A stretch of DNA of 64,000 nucleotides, from positions 1 to 64,000 of the forward strand of contig NZ_VOSL01000048.1 of NCBI RefSeq assembly GCF_007997005.1. The letters are read 5' to 3'. This DNA comes from Lujinxingia vulgaris. GTDB lineage: Bacteria; Myxococcota_A; Bradymonadia; Bradymonadales; Bradymonadaceae. Within the stretch, counting starts at the first letter, position 1. Each line of letters begins with the position of its first letter. Both the position numbers and the translations under genes were made by a program. Below, in pieces: positions 39,805-48,845 of this stretch. The notes beneath the pieces were generated by a model. It saw only the letters and a list, made by a program, of their open reading frames with translations, had not been told where the DNA came from and did no database searches.

Positions 39805-41406
39805 ATGAGTAAAAAAACCATGAGCGGCTATTTTAACCCTCGCCACCTCAAGCGCGCCGCGCTGCTCCTCGCGCTCACTCTCGCGCTGCTGATCCCGGCG
39901 ACTGCGTTCGCTGTCCCCGGCTCCGGGGAGTTCATCGCCCACTACACCGAGAACGGTCGCGAGATGACCGGGCTCTACAACATGGTCGCCAAGATCTGTC
40001 TGGCGGTACTGATCATTGTAGAGGTAGTGCTGTTCGCGGCGATTATTAAGTTCCGCCGCCGTAGCGATGACGAGCGTCCGCTGCAGAATCACGGCAACCT
40101 GGTCCTGGAGATTGGCTGGACCTCCGCCGCCGCCCTCGCGCAGATCTGGATCGGTGTGGCCACCATCAACGTCATGTTCGCTACCGAAGTCATCCCCGAC
40201 GACATCGACATGACCGTCGAAGCCGTGGCCTACCAGTGGGACTGGCAGTTTGTGTATCCCGACCACGGTGGCCTGGTGCACGGCGACCTGGTGGTGCCTG
40301 CGAACACCAACATCAAACTTGAGGTGACCTCGCGCGACGTCATCCACTCCATCTTCGTTCCCGACCTGGGGATTAAGATGGACGCCGTCCCCGGTCGCTT
40401 TAACTACTGGTGGTTCCGCGCCGATGGCCCGGTCAACCAGGTTCGCGTCGATGAGTTCGCCACGGTCGAGCGCCCCGAGCGTGAGTACGTCACCACGCGC
40501 CCTGACTTCATGCAGACCCGCGACGACGCTACCAACAAGACCATCTCCGGCCTTGAGCAGCGCGTCACCTACCTGGGTCGCTCGCGCACCGTCGAAGAGG
40601 TCTCGCCCTACGCCAACTACAGCGCCATTGAGTACCAGGGCACCTGCACCGAGCTCTGCGGTCTTGGCCACTGGGACATGTACTTCCGTGCAGTGGTGAT
40701 GACCCCGTCGAGCTTCCGCCAGTGGGTCTTTGATATGCAGAACGCCGTCACCGAAGCCAACGGCCCCGACGTCTTTGCCGCGCGCTGCGCCACCTGCCAC
40801 GGTGAGAGTGGTCAGGGCCAGGGCGAGCAGTTCCCCAGCCTGGTGGGCGCCGCCCGCGTGGTCGAAGAGGGCCAGAAGGACTCCCACATCCAGCTTGTGC
40901 TCCAGGGCCAGGGTGTGATGCCGGCCTTCGGACAGATCCTCAACGACGCCGAAGTCACCGCCGTCGTCAACCACGAGCGCCTCAGCTGGGGTAACGCCGG
41001 TGGCGAGGTGACCGACGAAGATGTCGCGCGGGTTCGCGAGTCGTTGGGCCTTCCGCCCTTCCCGGCCGGTGGTGTGGAGCCGACTCCGACCCCCGACCTG
41101 ATTGCCGCTGGCGAACGCATCTACGAGAGCTGTGTGAGCTGTCACGGACGCGACGGTCAGGGTCCGGATTACATCCCCTCGCTGGTCAACAACAGCAAAG
41201 TTAACGGCGATGTTGCCGCTCTGGCGGAGCTTCTTATCAAGGGTGCTGACAGCGACCAGTGGCCTGGCGAGAAGAGCCCGGTTGCCCGTTCCATGACCGA
41301 CTTCCAGCTGGCCTCCTTGCTCACCTACCTGCGCGGCTCCTTCGGCAACGAGAGCGACCCGGTGCAGCCCGGCGACATCGAGCGCATCCGGCGCGACATC
41401 AACTGA
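39805..41406 (+). CDS. coxB: caa3-type cytochrome c oxidase subunit II with two cytochrome c domains
   Basis: The protein takes electrons into the oxidase. A signal peptide (HLKRAALLLALTLALLIPATAFA) is followed by two membrane helices and the CuA domain, whose ligands are visible in VIHSIFVPDLG and CTELCGLGHWDM. Unlike most subunit II proteins it carries two C-terminal cytochrome c domains (CATCH and CVSCH), so it is a caa3-type with two c haems rather than one. The frame is open to ATG 39736, 23 codons earlier, but ATG 39805 gives a more normal signal peptide; the choice is uncertain. It follows the tri-haem cytochrome gene. Confidence 0.92.
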   Translation: MSKKTMSGYFNPRHLKRAALLLALTLALLIPATAFAVPGSGEFIAHYTENGREMTGLYNMVAKICLAVLIIVEVVLFAAIIKFRRRSDDERPLQNHGNLVLEIGWTSAAALAQIWIGVATINVMFATEVIPDDIDMTVEAVAYQWDWQFVYPDHGGLVHGDLVVPANTNIKLEVTSRDVIHSIFVPDLGIKMDAVPGRFNYWWFRADGPVNQVRVDEFATVERPEREYVTTRPDFMQTRDDATNKTISGLEQRVTYLGRSRTVEEVSPYANYSAIEYQGTCTELCGLGHWDMYFRAVVMTPSSFRQWVFDMQNAVTEANGPDVFAARCATCHGESGQGQGEQFPSLVGAARVVEEGQKDSHIQLVLQGQGVMPAFGQILNDAEVTAVVNHERLSWGNAGGEVTDEDVARVRESLGLPPFPAGGVEPTPTPDLIAAGERIYESCVSCHGRDGQGPDYIPSLVNNSKVNGDVAALAELLIKGADSDQWPGEKSPVARSMTDFQLASLLTYLRGSFGNESDPVQPGDIERIRRDIN

Positions 41407-41458
41407 GACGATCGAGATTGGCGCGCTCCAACGCGTGCTATCAGTAGACTTACACTTG

Positions 41459-41477
41459 GGGGAGCCTCGGGCTCCCC
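41459..41477 (+). other. Hairpin immediately before coxA
   Basis: A perfect 8-bp stem (GGGGAGCC with GGCTCCCC) closes a TCG loop and ends directly before the ATG at 41478. It would hinder initiation there, which argues for ATG 41511 as the coxA start. It belongs to a series of intergenic hairpins in this cluster. Confidence 0.65.
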
Positions 41478-41510
41478 ATGCAGGCACATAAAGCGGCGAG
41501 GCATCGCATC

Positions 41511-43181
41511 ATGGAAATCAAGGCCAAAGGTTACCTGTCTCCTCTCACCGAAGAGGCCAAGACCTCCCTGTGGGTCTATCTCAAGGAATGGGCGTGCACG
41601 ACGGACGCCAAACGTATCGGGATCATGTATCTGCTCTTCGCCACGTTTATGGCGATCTGGGGCGGCATCTTGTCGGTCATCATCCGTTTGGAACTGGCAC
41701 AGCACGGCCCGGACCTGATCATGGACGCGTCGTTCTACAACGCGCTGCCCGGGATGCACGCCACGGCGATGATTTTCTTCTTCATCATCCCCGCGTTCAC
41801 CGGGGTGGCCAACTTCGTGGTGCCCATTCAAATCGGCGCCCCGGATATGGCCTTTCCCAAGCTCAACAACGCAGCATTCTGGATCCTACCCCCGGCAGCC
41901 ATCCTGACCTTCGCGGGCTTCTTTATGAACAGCCTTCCGGAGTTCGGTTGGACGGCCTATCCGCCGCTCTCCAACTCGGTCTACTCCCCCATCTGGGGCG
42001 CGGACTTCTGGGTCATTGGCCTGATTCTGGTCGGTGTGAGTTCGACCCTGGGCGCGGTGAACTTCCTTGCGACCGTCTTTAATATGCGATGCAAGGGTAT
42101 GAAGTTGTTCCAGCTTCCGCTCTTCACCTGGGCGATGACGGTCACCAGCTTTTTGATTCTGGCAGCCACTCCCGTGCTTACAAGCGCGCTGCTGATGTTG
42201 ACCTTTGAGCGCATGTTCCCCGGCGTCTTCTACTTCTTTAACCCCGCTGGCGGCGGCGACCCGATCCTCTACCAGCACCTCTTCTGGTTCTACTCCCACC
42301 CCGCTGTCTACATCATGATTCTGCCCGGCTTCGGCATGGTCAGCGAGGTCATTCAGGTCTTCAGCCGTAAGCACATCTTCGGCTACGTGCTTATGGTGTG
42401 GTCGATGATTGCCATCGCCGTGCTCGGCTTTCTGGTCTGGGCCCACCACATGTTCGCAACGGGTATCGCGCTTGAGATTCGCGTAGGCTTTATGTTCCTC
42501 ACCATGCTGATCGCGGTGCCCACGGGCATCAAGATTTTCAGCTGGCTCGCCACGATGTGGGGAGGCTCGATCAAGTTCGACACACCGATGCTCTTCGCGA
42601 CCGCTTTCCTTGGGATGTTTACCATCGGTGGCCTCTCCGGGGTTGTTGTGGCTGCGGTCCCGGTTGATATTCAGCTTCACGACACCTACTACGTCGTCGC
42701 CCACATCCACTACGTGCTCGTCGCCGGCTCGCTGATGACCGCCTTCGCCGGTGTGTACTTCTGGTTCCCCAAGTTCACCGGCCGCTTCTACAATGAGCTG
42801 CTCGGCAAGGTGCACTTCTGGCTGACGGCTATTTTCATCAACGTGACCTTCTTCATCCAACACTGGTTGGGGATGAAGGGCATGCCACGCCGCTACTACG
42901 ACTACGACCCGTCGTTTGAGCTCGCCAACCTGATCTCCTCGGTGGGTTCGGTGGTGCTCTTCCTGGCGCAGTTCATCTTCATTGCCAACATGATCTGGAG
43001 CTGGCGCAACGGGAAAGTGGCCGAAGACAACGCCTGGAAGGACGGGTTTACCCTGGAGTGGCAGATCACCTCGCCGCCCGACCACCACAACTTCCACCAC
43101 GAGCCTTACTGGAAGCCGCTGATTCGCCAGCACGTCGGCCCGGACCAGCCCGGCGGGCTGTGGCATCGCTACGACGACTGA
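41511..43181 (+). CDS. coxA: Cytochrome c oxidase subunit I, A2-type
   Basis: The catalytic subunit reduces O2 at a haem a3-CuB site and pumps protons. It has twelve or more helices in 556 residues. Haem a His ligands fall at H83 (GMHATAM) and near H400, the haem a3 ligand at H398 (VVAHIHYV), and CuB ligands at H263 and the HH pair at 312-313 (AHHMF). The glutamate of the A1-type motif GHPEVY is absent; instead YSHPAVY (261-267) is found, the signature of the A2 subfamily of Rhodothermus and Thermus caa3 enzymes. It is therefore not defective. ATG 41478 is an alternative start but follows directly on a hairpin. Confidence 0.95.
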   Translation: MEIKAKGYLSPLTEEAKTSLWVYLKEWACTTDAKRIGIMYLLFATFMAIWGGILSVIIRLELAQHGPDLIMDASFYNALPGMHATAMIFFFIIPAFTGVANFVVPIQIGAPDMAFPKLNNAAFWILPPAAILTFAGFFMNSLPEFGWTAYPPLSNSVYSPIWGADFWVIGLILVGVSSTLGAVNFLATVFNMRCKGMKLFQLPLFTWAMTVTSFLILAATPVLTSALLMLTFERMFPGVFYFFNPAGGGDPILYQHLFWFYSHPAVYIMILPGFGMVSEVIQVFSRKHIFGYVLMVWSMIAIAVLGFLVWAHHMFATGIALEIRVGFMFLTMLIAVPTGIKIFSWLATMWGGSIKFDTPMLFATAFLGMFTIGGLSGVVVAAVPVDIQLHDTYYVVAHIHYVLVAGSLMTAFAGVYFWFPKFTGRFYNELLGKVHFWLTAIFINVTFFIQHWLGMKGMPRRYYDYDPSFELANLISSVGSVVLFLAQFIFIANMIWSWRNGKVAEDNAWKDGFTLEWQITSPPDHHNFHHEPYWKPLIRQHVGPDQPGGLWHRYDD

Positions 43182-43195
43182 TCTTCGCAGGGGGT

Positions 43196-43219
43196 GGCGC
43201 CGCATCACCACGCGGCGCC
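43196..43219 (+). other. Hairpin in the coxA-coxC gap
   Basis: An 8-bp stem (GGCGCCGC with GCGGCGCC) closes the 8-base loop ATCACCAC. It lies 14 bases after the coxA stop and has no T-tract. Confidence 0.6.
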
Positions 43220-43271
43220 TCTCACCTCGGTCTCACCTGATACGAGCTATTGACTTTAAGAGGTCCTTGAA

Positions 43272-43913
43272 ATGGCATCACAAAACGCCTCCCTTGCGGC
43301 TGACTCCATGATCGGTGAAGAGTCGTTGGGTGTTACCAACGGCAAGCTGGGCATGTGGGCATTTCTGGTCATGGACGCCATGACCTTTGCCGGCCTTTTG
43401 GCCGGTTACGCCCGCCTGCGCTGGACTCCGGGCAGTGACTGGCCGCTTCCCATCGAAGCGTTCGGCTTCACCGGCATTCAGCTCACCGCGCTCAACACCT
43501 TCATCCTGATTTGCTCCAGCGTCTCCATGGTCCACGTGCTCGCCGAGCAGATGCGTGGCAACATGGAGCGCGCCAAGAAGTGGATGCTCTTCACGATTTT
43601 CGGCGGGCTCGTCTTCCTGGGCATCCAGGGCTTTGAGTGGACGCACCTGATCATGGATATGTGGCCCTACCTCTTCGATGAGGGCTACGAGGCCGCCTAC
43701 AGCGTGAACTTCGCGGCGACCTTCTTCATCCTGACCGGCTTCCACGGCATGCACGTCTCGGTCGGCGTGATCTACAATGTGATCATCTACCTGGGTCTGC
43801 GCAGCGGAAAGATCACCAAAGACGACACCTCGGTCGTCGAGATCGCCGGACTTTACTGGCACTTCGTTGACCTGGTGTGGATTCTGGTCTTCACCTTCGT
43901 CTACCTGATTTAA
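43272..43913 (+). CDS. coxC: Cytochrome c oxidase subunit III
   Basis: A 213-residue integral membrane protein with five predicted helices that supports subunit I in proton uptake. The family stretches LGMWAFLVMDAMTFAGLLAGYARLR near the start, GIQGFEWTHLI in the middle and TGFHGMHVSVGVIYN followed by GLYWHFVDLVWILVFTFVYLI at the end are visible. It lacks the first two helices of longer CoxC proteins, as is usual for caa3-type enzymes. AAGAGGTCC precedes the ATG. Confidence 0.94.
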   Translation: MASQNASLAADSMIGEESLGVTNGKLGMWAFLVMDAMTFAGLLAGYARLRWTPGSDWPLPIEAFGFTGIQLTALNTFILICSSVSMVHVLAEQMRGNMERAKKWMLFTIFGGLVFLGIQGFEWTHLIMDMWPYLFDEGYEAAYSVNFAATFFILTGFHGMHVSVGVIYNVIIYLGLRSGKITKDDTSVVEIAGLYWHFVDLVWILVFTFVYLI

Positions 43914-43929
43914 AGGTGCCCCGGCGCCT
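43914..43929 (+). other. Hairpin in the coxC-coxD gap
   Basis: A 7-bp stem with one G-U pair (AGGTGCC with GGCGCCT) starts directly at the coxC stop. It resembles the other intergenic stems of the cluster but is the weakest of them. Confidence 0.45.
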
Positions 43930-43964
43930 TGTGATACGAATCAACGCTTTCACAGGACTTTGAC

Positions 43965-44303
43965 ATGGCTTCTCACGACGCAACGAGTGATCCCAACGAG
44001 GGCTGGGGCTGGGGCTTTGACTTCCTCTACAGCCAGTACATGTGGGTCTGGCTGGCGCTGCTCATCCTGACGCTGGTGGAGGTGGTGATCCCCGAGCCGG
44101 AGATCATCGGGCTGAGCTTCCAGTTCTCGCGCCCCTTTGTGGTGATCTCGCTTATCAGCCTGGCGCTGGTAAAGACCTGGATGGTCGCCTGGTACTACAT
44201 GCACCTGATCGCCGAGCGCCCCTCGATCATTTTGATCGCCTGCGCACCCTTTCTCTTCTCGCTCTTCCTGACCATCGGCATCTTCCCGTGGAACGGAGGC
44301 TGA
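43965..44303 (+). CDS. coxD: Cytochrome c oxidase subunit IV family protein
   Basis: A 112-residue membrane protein with three helices (about 16-36, 44-64 and 86-105). The length, the position after coxC and the stretch SLALVKTWMVAWYYMHLIAERPS fit the prokaryotic subunit IV (COX4_pro) family, whose KA.LVA.YYMHL motif is visible. It stabilises the oxidase. It is the last structural gene before a strong terminator. Confidence 0.9.
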   Translation: MASHDATSDPNEGWGWGFDFLYSQYMWVWLALLILTLVEVVIPEPEIIGLSFQFSRPFVVISLISLALVKTWMVAWYYMHLIAERPSIILIACAPFLFSLFLTIGIFPWNGG

Positions 44304-44346
44304 GTCGCCGACACGGCGTCACGGCATAGCGACCCTGTAGCATCTG

Positions 44347-44390
44347 ACACCTCGCCGCCCGTCTTCCGGGCCGCGAGGTGTTTGTTTTGT
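44347..44390 (+). terminator. Rho-independent terminator after coxD
   Basis: A 9-bp stem (ACACCTCGC with GCGAGGTGT), with an inner GCCCG/CGGGC stem, is followed by TTTGTTTTGT. It closes the structural act-cox transcript, implying a separate start for the assembly genes from ctaB on. Confidence 0.85.
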
Positions 44391-44509
44391 GAGGGCAGGT
44401 CGCGACAATTTGCCCTCTTGGCTTGAAAGTGTCTGCCGCTCATGATTAGTTTGCGGCGCTCCGGGCTCCGGCAAGAGAGCCCTGGTCCCTCCCGCACCAC
44501 CCCCCATTG

Positions 44510-45535
44510 ATGAGTCTGGCGATGCAAGGCCTCCAACGTTTTCTTTTTCTGGCGCGTGAGTTTGCGCAGCTGACCAAGCCGGGCATCCTTCGCCTGCTGG
44601 TGATCACGCAGTTTTGCACGATGCTGGTGGCCGCCGGTGGCGTCCCCGATCTGTGGACCGCGATCTGGGCCACGGTGGGCACCGTCTTGATCTGCGGCAG
44701 CGCCAACACCATCAACATGGTGTGGGACCAGGACATCGACGGGCTGATGGGTCGCACCGCGCACCGCCCGCTGGTGGTGGGGAGCATCAAACCCGCGCAT
44801 GCGCTGATCTTCTCGGGCGTTCTGGGGTTGAGCGCGGTGATGATTCTGACCTTTCTGGTCAACCCGCTCGCTGCGCTGATGGGCATCGCCGGACACGCCT
44901 ATTACGCTGTGATCTACACGATGTGGCTCAAGCGCAGCACGCCCCAGAACATCGTGATTGGCGGGGCTGCCGGCGCCTTCCCGGCGCTTATTGGCTGGGC
45001 CGCGGTGACCGGTGAGTTGAGCCTGACGGCCTGGCTGATCTTCGCGATTGTCTTCTTCTGGACGCCACCCCACTTCTGGGCGCTGGCGCTCTATAAAGAT
45101 GTCGAATACGGCAAGGCCAACGTGCCGATGATGCCGAATGTGCGGGGCCATCACACCACCAAGCTGCAGATGCTCATCTACATGCTGCTGCTCCTGGGGA
45201 CCTCGCTGGCGCTGAGCCTTACCGGCGATGTCGGGCTCATCTACCTGGTCGCCGCGGTGATCCTCGGCGCGGGCTTTACCTACTGCTGCATTCGCGCGGC
45301 GTTTGACGCCACGGACTACTGGGCCAGGCGCACCTTCGCGTTCTCGATCATCTACCTGGGGCTGCTCTTCGCGGCGATGTCCTTCGACAGCCTTCAGACC
45401 CACTACTTCACCGAGCGTCACTACCTGGCGGCGATCGAGCGCGACGCCGATCGCATGCGCGCCGAGCAGGACATCGATGAGATTCGACGTCTGCATAACG
45501 CCGCCTCCGCCCCGGTGCTGACCTCCACCCCCTGA
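44510..45535 (+). CDS. ctaB: Protohaem IX farnesyltransferase (haem O synthase)
   Basis: An integral membrane UbiA-type prenyltransferase that adds a farnesyl group to haem B to make haem O, the precursor of haem A. Of the aspartate-rich motifs, NMVWDQDIDGLMGRT is clear and RPLVVG follows; WTPPHFWALAL and KYGKANVPMMPNVRG are the family's signatures. At 341 residues it has about nine helices and a slightly longer hydrophilic C-terminus than usual. TTG 44507 precedes the ATG directly. It lies after a terminator and begins the oxidase assembly set. Confidence 0.94.
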   Translation: MSLAMQGLQRFLFLAREFAQLTKPGILRLLVITQFCTMLVAAGGVPDLWTAIWATVGTVLICGSANTINMVWDQDIDGLMGRTAHRPLVVGSIKPAHALIFSGVLGLSAVMILTFLVNPLAALMGIAGHAYYAVIYTMWLKRSTPQNIVIGGAAGAFPALIGWAAVTGELSLTAWLIFAIVFFWTPPHFWALALYKDVEYGKANVPMMPNVRGHHTTKLQMLIYMLLLLGTSLALSLTGDVGLIYLVAAVILGAGFTYCCIRAAFDATDYWARRTFAFSIIYLGLLFAAMSFDSLQTHYFTERHYLAAIERDADRMRAEQDIDEIRRLHNAASAPVLTSTP

Positions 45536-45551
45536 GCCCGGAGTACCTCGT

Positions 45552-46139
45552 ATGGCGAGCTCACCGCATAACGCTGCCACCGCGGAGATGGCCGAACGAA
45601 ACGCCAGACTCGGCAAGTGGTTTATCGGCGTCATCGTCGGGATGTTCCTTCTCGGTTTTGCATCCATTCCCCTCTACCGCTGGGTCTGTGCCCAGACCGA
45701 CCCGGGTGGTTCGGCCTACTTCAACGGCGAAGCCGACTCGTATGAAGGCGTCGTCGTCGATGAGAGTCGTCAGATCCGCGTGCGCTTTGCCACCAACGTC
45801 GAACGCCAACTTCCCTGGTCCTTCGACGTCGCCGAGAAGCACGTCACGGTCCATCCGGGTGAGAAGCGTCTGGTGAGCTTTACGGCGCTCAACGAGGCCC
45901 CCTTCCCTATCAAGGGAAAAGCCGTCTACGACATCAACCCTCCCGAGGCGGCGCCCTACTTTAAGAAGATCGAGTGCTTCTGCTTTGTCGAGCAGACCAT
46001 CGATGGCGAGTCGAAGTACGAGATGCCGCTCTATTTCTGGTTCGACCCGGAGCTCCCTGAGCATGTCACCGAGGTGACGCTGGCGTACACCTTCTTCAGC
46101 GCAGACAGCTCGATGACCCGCGCGAGCCGAGAGTACTGA
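45552..46139 (+). CDS. ctaG: Cytochrome c oxidase assembly protein CtaG/Cox11
   Basis: A 195-residue copper chaperone that delivers Cu to the CuB site of subunit I. One N-terminal helix (about 22-40) anchors it, with a periplasmic immunoglobulin-like domain behind. The copper motif CFCFVEQ is visible near residue 140 in KIECFCFVEQ, and F-NVERQLPWSF plus PVKGKAVYDINP-type stretches match the family. It starts 16 bases after ctaB, and its stop overlaps the next start codon (ATGA). Confidence 0.93.
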   Translation: MASSPHNAATAEMAERNARLGKWFIGVIVGMFLLGFASIPLYRWVCAQTDPGGSAYFNGEADSYEGVVVDESRQIRVRFATNVERQLPWSFDVAEKHVTVHPGEKRLVSFTALNEAPFPIKGKAVYDINPPEAAPYFKKIECFCFVEQTIDGESKYEMPLYFWFDPELPEHVTEVTLAYTFFSADSSMTRASREY

Positions 46140-46309
46140 TGAGCGATGAGCAATCCGTAGAAGCCTCCGACGCCCCCCTTCCTGAGAAGGGCGCGTTTCA
46201 GGTCGACGAAGCGATGCGTCGCCGCAACCGCCTCACCGCGATCATCATCACGGTGCTCGTCCTGACCATGATCCTCGTGGGCACCCGCCATCAACTCTTC
46301 GGACCCTGA
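46139..46309 (+). CDS. 56-aa single-helix membrane protein in the oxidase assembly set
   Basis: A small gene whose ATG overlaps the ctaG stop and whose stop overlaps the surf1 start, giving tight translational coupling on both sides. The product has a hydrophilic N-terminal half ending in MRRRNRLTA, then one membrane helix (AIIITVLVLTMILVG) and a short tail HQLFGP. Position and topology recall the small CoxF-type proteins found between ctaG and coxC or surf1 in other bacteria, but homology cannot be judged at this length. The RRR flank suggests the N-terminus stays in the cytoplasm. Confidence 0.8.
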   Translation: MSDEQSVEASDAPLPEKGAFQVDEAMRRRNRLTAIIITVLVLTMILVGTRHQLFGP

Positions 46310-47112
46310 TGTCATCGCGTCGATTTAAAGCCCCGGGGGTCGTCGCCACGCTCTTTGCCCTGCTGGGGCTGGCGCTGCTGCTGTGGCTGGGGACCTGGCA
46401 GAGCATCCGATATCAAGAGAAGTCAGCCGCGGAGTCGCAGCGCGACGCGCTGGCCGACGCCGAGCCGCATCACATCACCTCGCTCGACGCGCTTAACAGT
46501 GGCGAGCTGGACTTCCACCCGGTGACGCTGCGTGGTGCGTTTGCGACGGAGCCGGCCTTTCTCATTAAACATCGCGTGTTCAAGGGAAAGCCTGGCTATT
46601 GGCTTGTCAGCCCGCTGATCCTGGAGAGTGGCGAGTCGGTGCTCGTGAACCGTGGCTGGGTGCCCTATGAGGATGGAGAGGGCAAAGCGGCGGCGCTCAT
46701 CGACCGCACCGATGGGGAGGAGACGCTTCACGGGCTGGTTCATTACCTGGACTACGTCGTGGCCGACGACGCGACGCGCGAGGCGGTGAAGCGCGGCGAA
46801 CACGACCCCTCCCTGATCCTCTGGGACTCCTATGACACCGAGGGCATGCACCAAGCTGTTGAAGGTCCGACGCCTTCACGAGCCGTCATTGTGACGCTCT
46901 CCGAGGAGCACTCCGGATCGCCCTACCCCATCGCCAGCTACGCGCACATCACCGAGCCTTACCTGACCGCCGAGAAGCATTTTGGTTACGCGTTGACCTG
47001 GTACAGCCTGGCGGTGGCTCTGATCGCGATCTACATCGCCGCCGGATTCGGAGCGCTTAAAGCGAGCCCGATGGCGCCTCGCGAAGACGGCCAGCTTAGA
47101 GACCACTCCTGA
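46309..47112 (+). CDS. SURF1 family cytochrome oxidase assembly protein
   Basis: A 267-residue inner-membrane protein with one helix near each end (about 9-28 and 222-244) and a periplasmic domain between, the classic SURF1 topology. Family stretches: LGTWQSIRYQEK, HPVTLRGAF, PGYWLVSPLI, VLVNRGWVP, and the C-terminal HFGYALTWYSLAVALIAIYIA. It helps insert haem a into subunit I. It is the last gene of the respiratory region. Confidence 0.92.
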   Translation: MSSRRFKAPGVVATLFALLGLALLLWLGTWQSIRYQEKSAAESQRDALADAEPHHITSLDALNSGELDFHPVTLRGAFATEPAFLIKHRVFKGKPGYWLVSPLILESGESVLVNRGWVPYEDGEGKAAALIDRTDGEETLHGLVHYLDYVVADDATREAVKRGEHDPSLILWDSYDTEGMHQAVEGPTPSRAVIVTLSEEHSGSPYPIASYAHITEPYLTAEKHFGYALTWYSLAVALIAIYIAAGFGALKASPMAPREDGQLRDHS

Positions 47113-47169
47113 TCGTATCGGCAAGGCCTCGCGGCTTCGGCGTGTGGCGCCTGGTGACGCTGCGGCCTG

Positions 47170-48636
47170 CTAGAAGCGACCTTCCCAGCTCAGGGTGGCC
47201 CCCCTCTCGGAGAGGCTGACGTCGAAGCGTGGCTCAGCAGGCCGCATGGTCGGCGTCTCACGAGCGCCTGCCCTCTCAAGGATTAGCGCTCCGAAGACTG
47301 CGGCCCCGACCCCCAGCGTGATGCTCGCGCCCAACCGGTGCAGGTTCGTCGCGCGGGCCTGCCTCTGCCGCGCCTCTTCGCCAGTAAAGCTCATCGCCTG
47401 GGTCCCCTCACAGCTCATCCAGGAGTCGCCACCGGTCTGCGCGGAGCAATTGTAACGATGCTGCTGCACCAGGGCGTAGCCCAGCCAGGCGCCGCCGGCG
47501 ACCATCAGCGTGGTGGGAGCCGCCCAGACCACCGCGCTTCGAGAGGGAGGCTGCGGCAACACCGCAATCGGCGACGGTCGACCTGGCTCCCCGGCCTTCT
47601 CATAGAGTCGTGGAAGCACCGCCCCCAGCGCGCGATGGGCAGCGGCCGGGTCGTTGAGATCAAGAAGCTCGGCGTGATTCTCATCGCCAACCCGGCTGCT
47701 CCAGAGGCAGGCCTGCCCATCTTTGATGGACATTGTGGCCTCACAGTACTCCCCGGGCCCCATGATCACGATCTCGTCCACGCCGAGCGTTGTCGCCATG
47801 GAGCGCACCTCGTCGCCGTCGACCATGCGACCGGCGACGATCGAGGGCCAGTAGCCCGCGAGGTTATCTCCCGGTGTGATCCCGCCAATGCTCCACGCGG
47901 CCTCATCGTTGCGGCTTGCTCCATCGCACATCGAGGTCAGCATGTAGCGTTGCCCGGGTTTGACACGCACGCGACCCACATGCACCTCCTGGCCGAAGAT
48001 GGCGATGGGGCAGTCCCATCCGTCCTGCCGGTGCACCGTGAGCGTCGCGCCGTAGTCCGCGAGCTTCTGGCGTGCCTCTTGCCAGAGCTCAGCGATCTCC
48101 GGAGGCCAGCGCCGCCCCAGAATCGATCGCGCCACGAAGAGCGTGGTGAGGCGATCCACGAGCGCTCCGGCGCGCGCCTCCTCCCCCAGATCCAGCAGAG
48201 CCCGCACCAGGTAGAGCGACGCGTCGTGCACCGCGATCGCCGCCGGCGGGTCTGCGCCCCACTCCTCCGGCGCATCGAGCAGCTGCTGGACCGGGCCGTC
48301 GAGAAGCGCCAGCACCGCGGCCACATCCTCAAAGAAGTAGGCCCGCTCCGCGTCCTTAGCCCAGGTCATGAGCTCCTGCTGACGTTGGGGCGGCATCGGT
48401 GCCAGCCCCGCGCTCGCTTCGACCACCTCGACCGAGGTCCAGGTGTTCAGCAGCTCAGCCGCGGCCCGCGCCGTCGCGACGTCTTCGTCGTACGAATACA
48501 CCGGCAGGACCGCGACCTTTGCGGGCCGCTCCAGAGCCGGCTCCCAGGGCAGCGGTTGAGCGCCCGCCAGGCTCACCAGAAGTTGCATCACCACCATCAC
48601 GCCTGCCCCGACTTCCCACTTCACATCGGCTCGCAT
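47170..48636 (-). CDS. Secreted or membrane protein of unknown function
   Basis: I do not recognise this 488-residue protein. It has a signal peptide (GVMVVMQLLVSLAGAQ), an N-terminal part that starts like a receiver of peptides or nucleotides (KVAVLPVYSYDEDVATARAAAELLN), then helical repeats resembling TPR-like folds, a small beta domain with several Cys (GQRYMLTSMC, PGEYCEATMSI, GQACLWSS), and two hydrophobic helices near residues 388-405 and 445-465. Such proteins are common in myxobacterial relatives next to unrelated genes. A GGAGG lies 4 bases before ATG 48636, so that start is preferred over the ATG at 48666. It is convergent with surf1. Confidence 0.7.
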   Translation of the reverse strand: MRADVKWEVGAGVMVVMQLLVSLAGAQPLPWEPALERPAKVAVLPVYSYDEDVATARAAAELLNTWTSVEVVEASAGLAPMPPQRQQELMTWAKDAERAYFFEDVAAVLALLDGPVQQLLDAPEEWGADPPAAIAVHDASLYLVRALLDLGEEARAGALVDRLTTLFVARSILGRRWPPEIAELWQEARQKLADYGATLTVHRQDGWDCPIAIFGQEVHVGRVRVKPGQRYMLTSMCDGASRNDEAAWSIGGITPGDNLAGYWPSIVAGRMVDGDEVRSMATTLGVDEIVIMGPGEYCEATMSIKDGQACLWSSRVGDENHAELLDLNDPAAAHRALGAVLPRLYEKAGEPGRPSPIAVLPQPPSRSAVVWAAPTTLMVAGGAWLGYALVQQHRYNCSAQTGGDSWMSCEGTQAMSFTGEEARQRQARATNLHRLGASITLGVGAAVFGALILERAGARETPTMRPAEPRFDVSLSERGATLSWEGRF

Positions 48637-48765
48637 TGCTCCTCCCGACCACAGATCGACCTTCACCGCCCGACCACCGGGCGTTCATCCTCTCTGTTAT
48701 CGAAGGCGCGGGGCGACTTTTGCATCTGGATACATTTCTTTACAACGCCAACAGAACGCCGCGCA

Positions 48766-48797
48766 GAAAAAGCCCGCCCTGCGAGCGCAGGGCGGGC
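48766..48797 (-). terminator. Strong rho-independent terminator after apt
   Basis: A perfect 12-bp inverted repeat (48772-48783 with 48786-48797, GCCCGCCCTGCG type) has only two bases between its arms, so the functional loop is four bases. On the minus strand it is followed by TTTTT (complement of 48767-48771). It ends the surE-apt operon. Confidence 0.92.
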
Positions 48798-48845
48798 CCA
48801 GACCATCCCCGGGTGCGATGCGTGCCCGGGCCTGGTGAACGTCGT

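Noticed and set aside
41511-43181. Suspected inactive CoxA because the channel glutamate is missing
   Set aside because: YSHPAVY is the normal A2-type motif, so the enzyme is expected to be functional.
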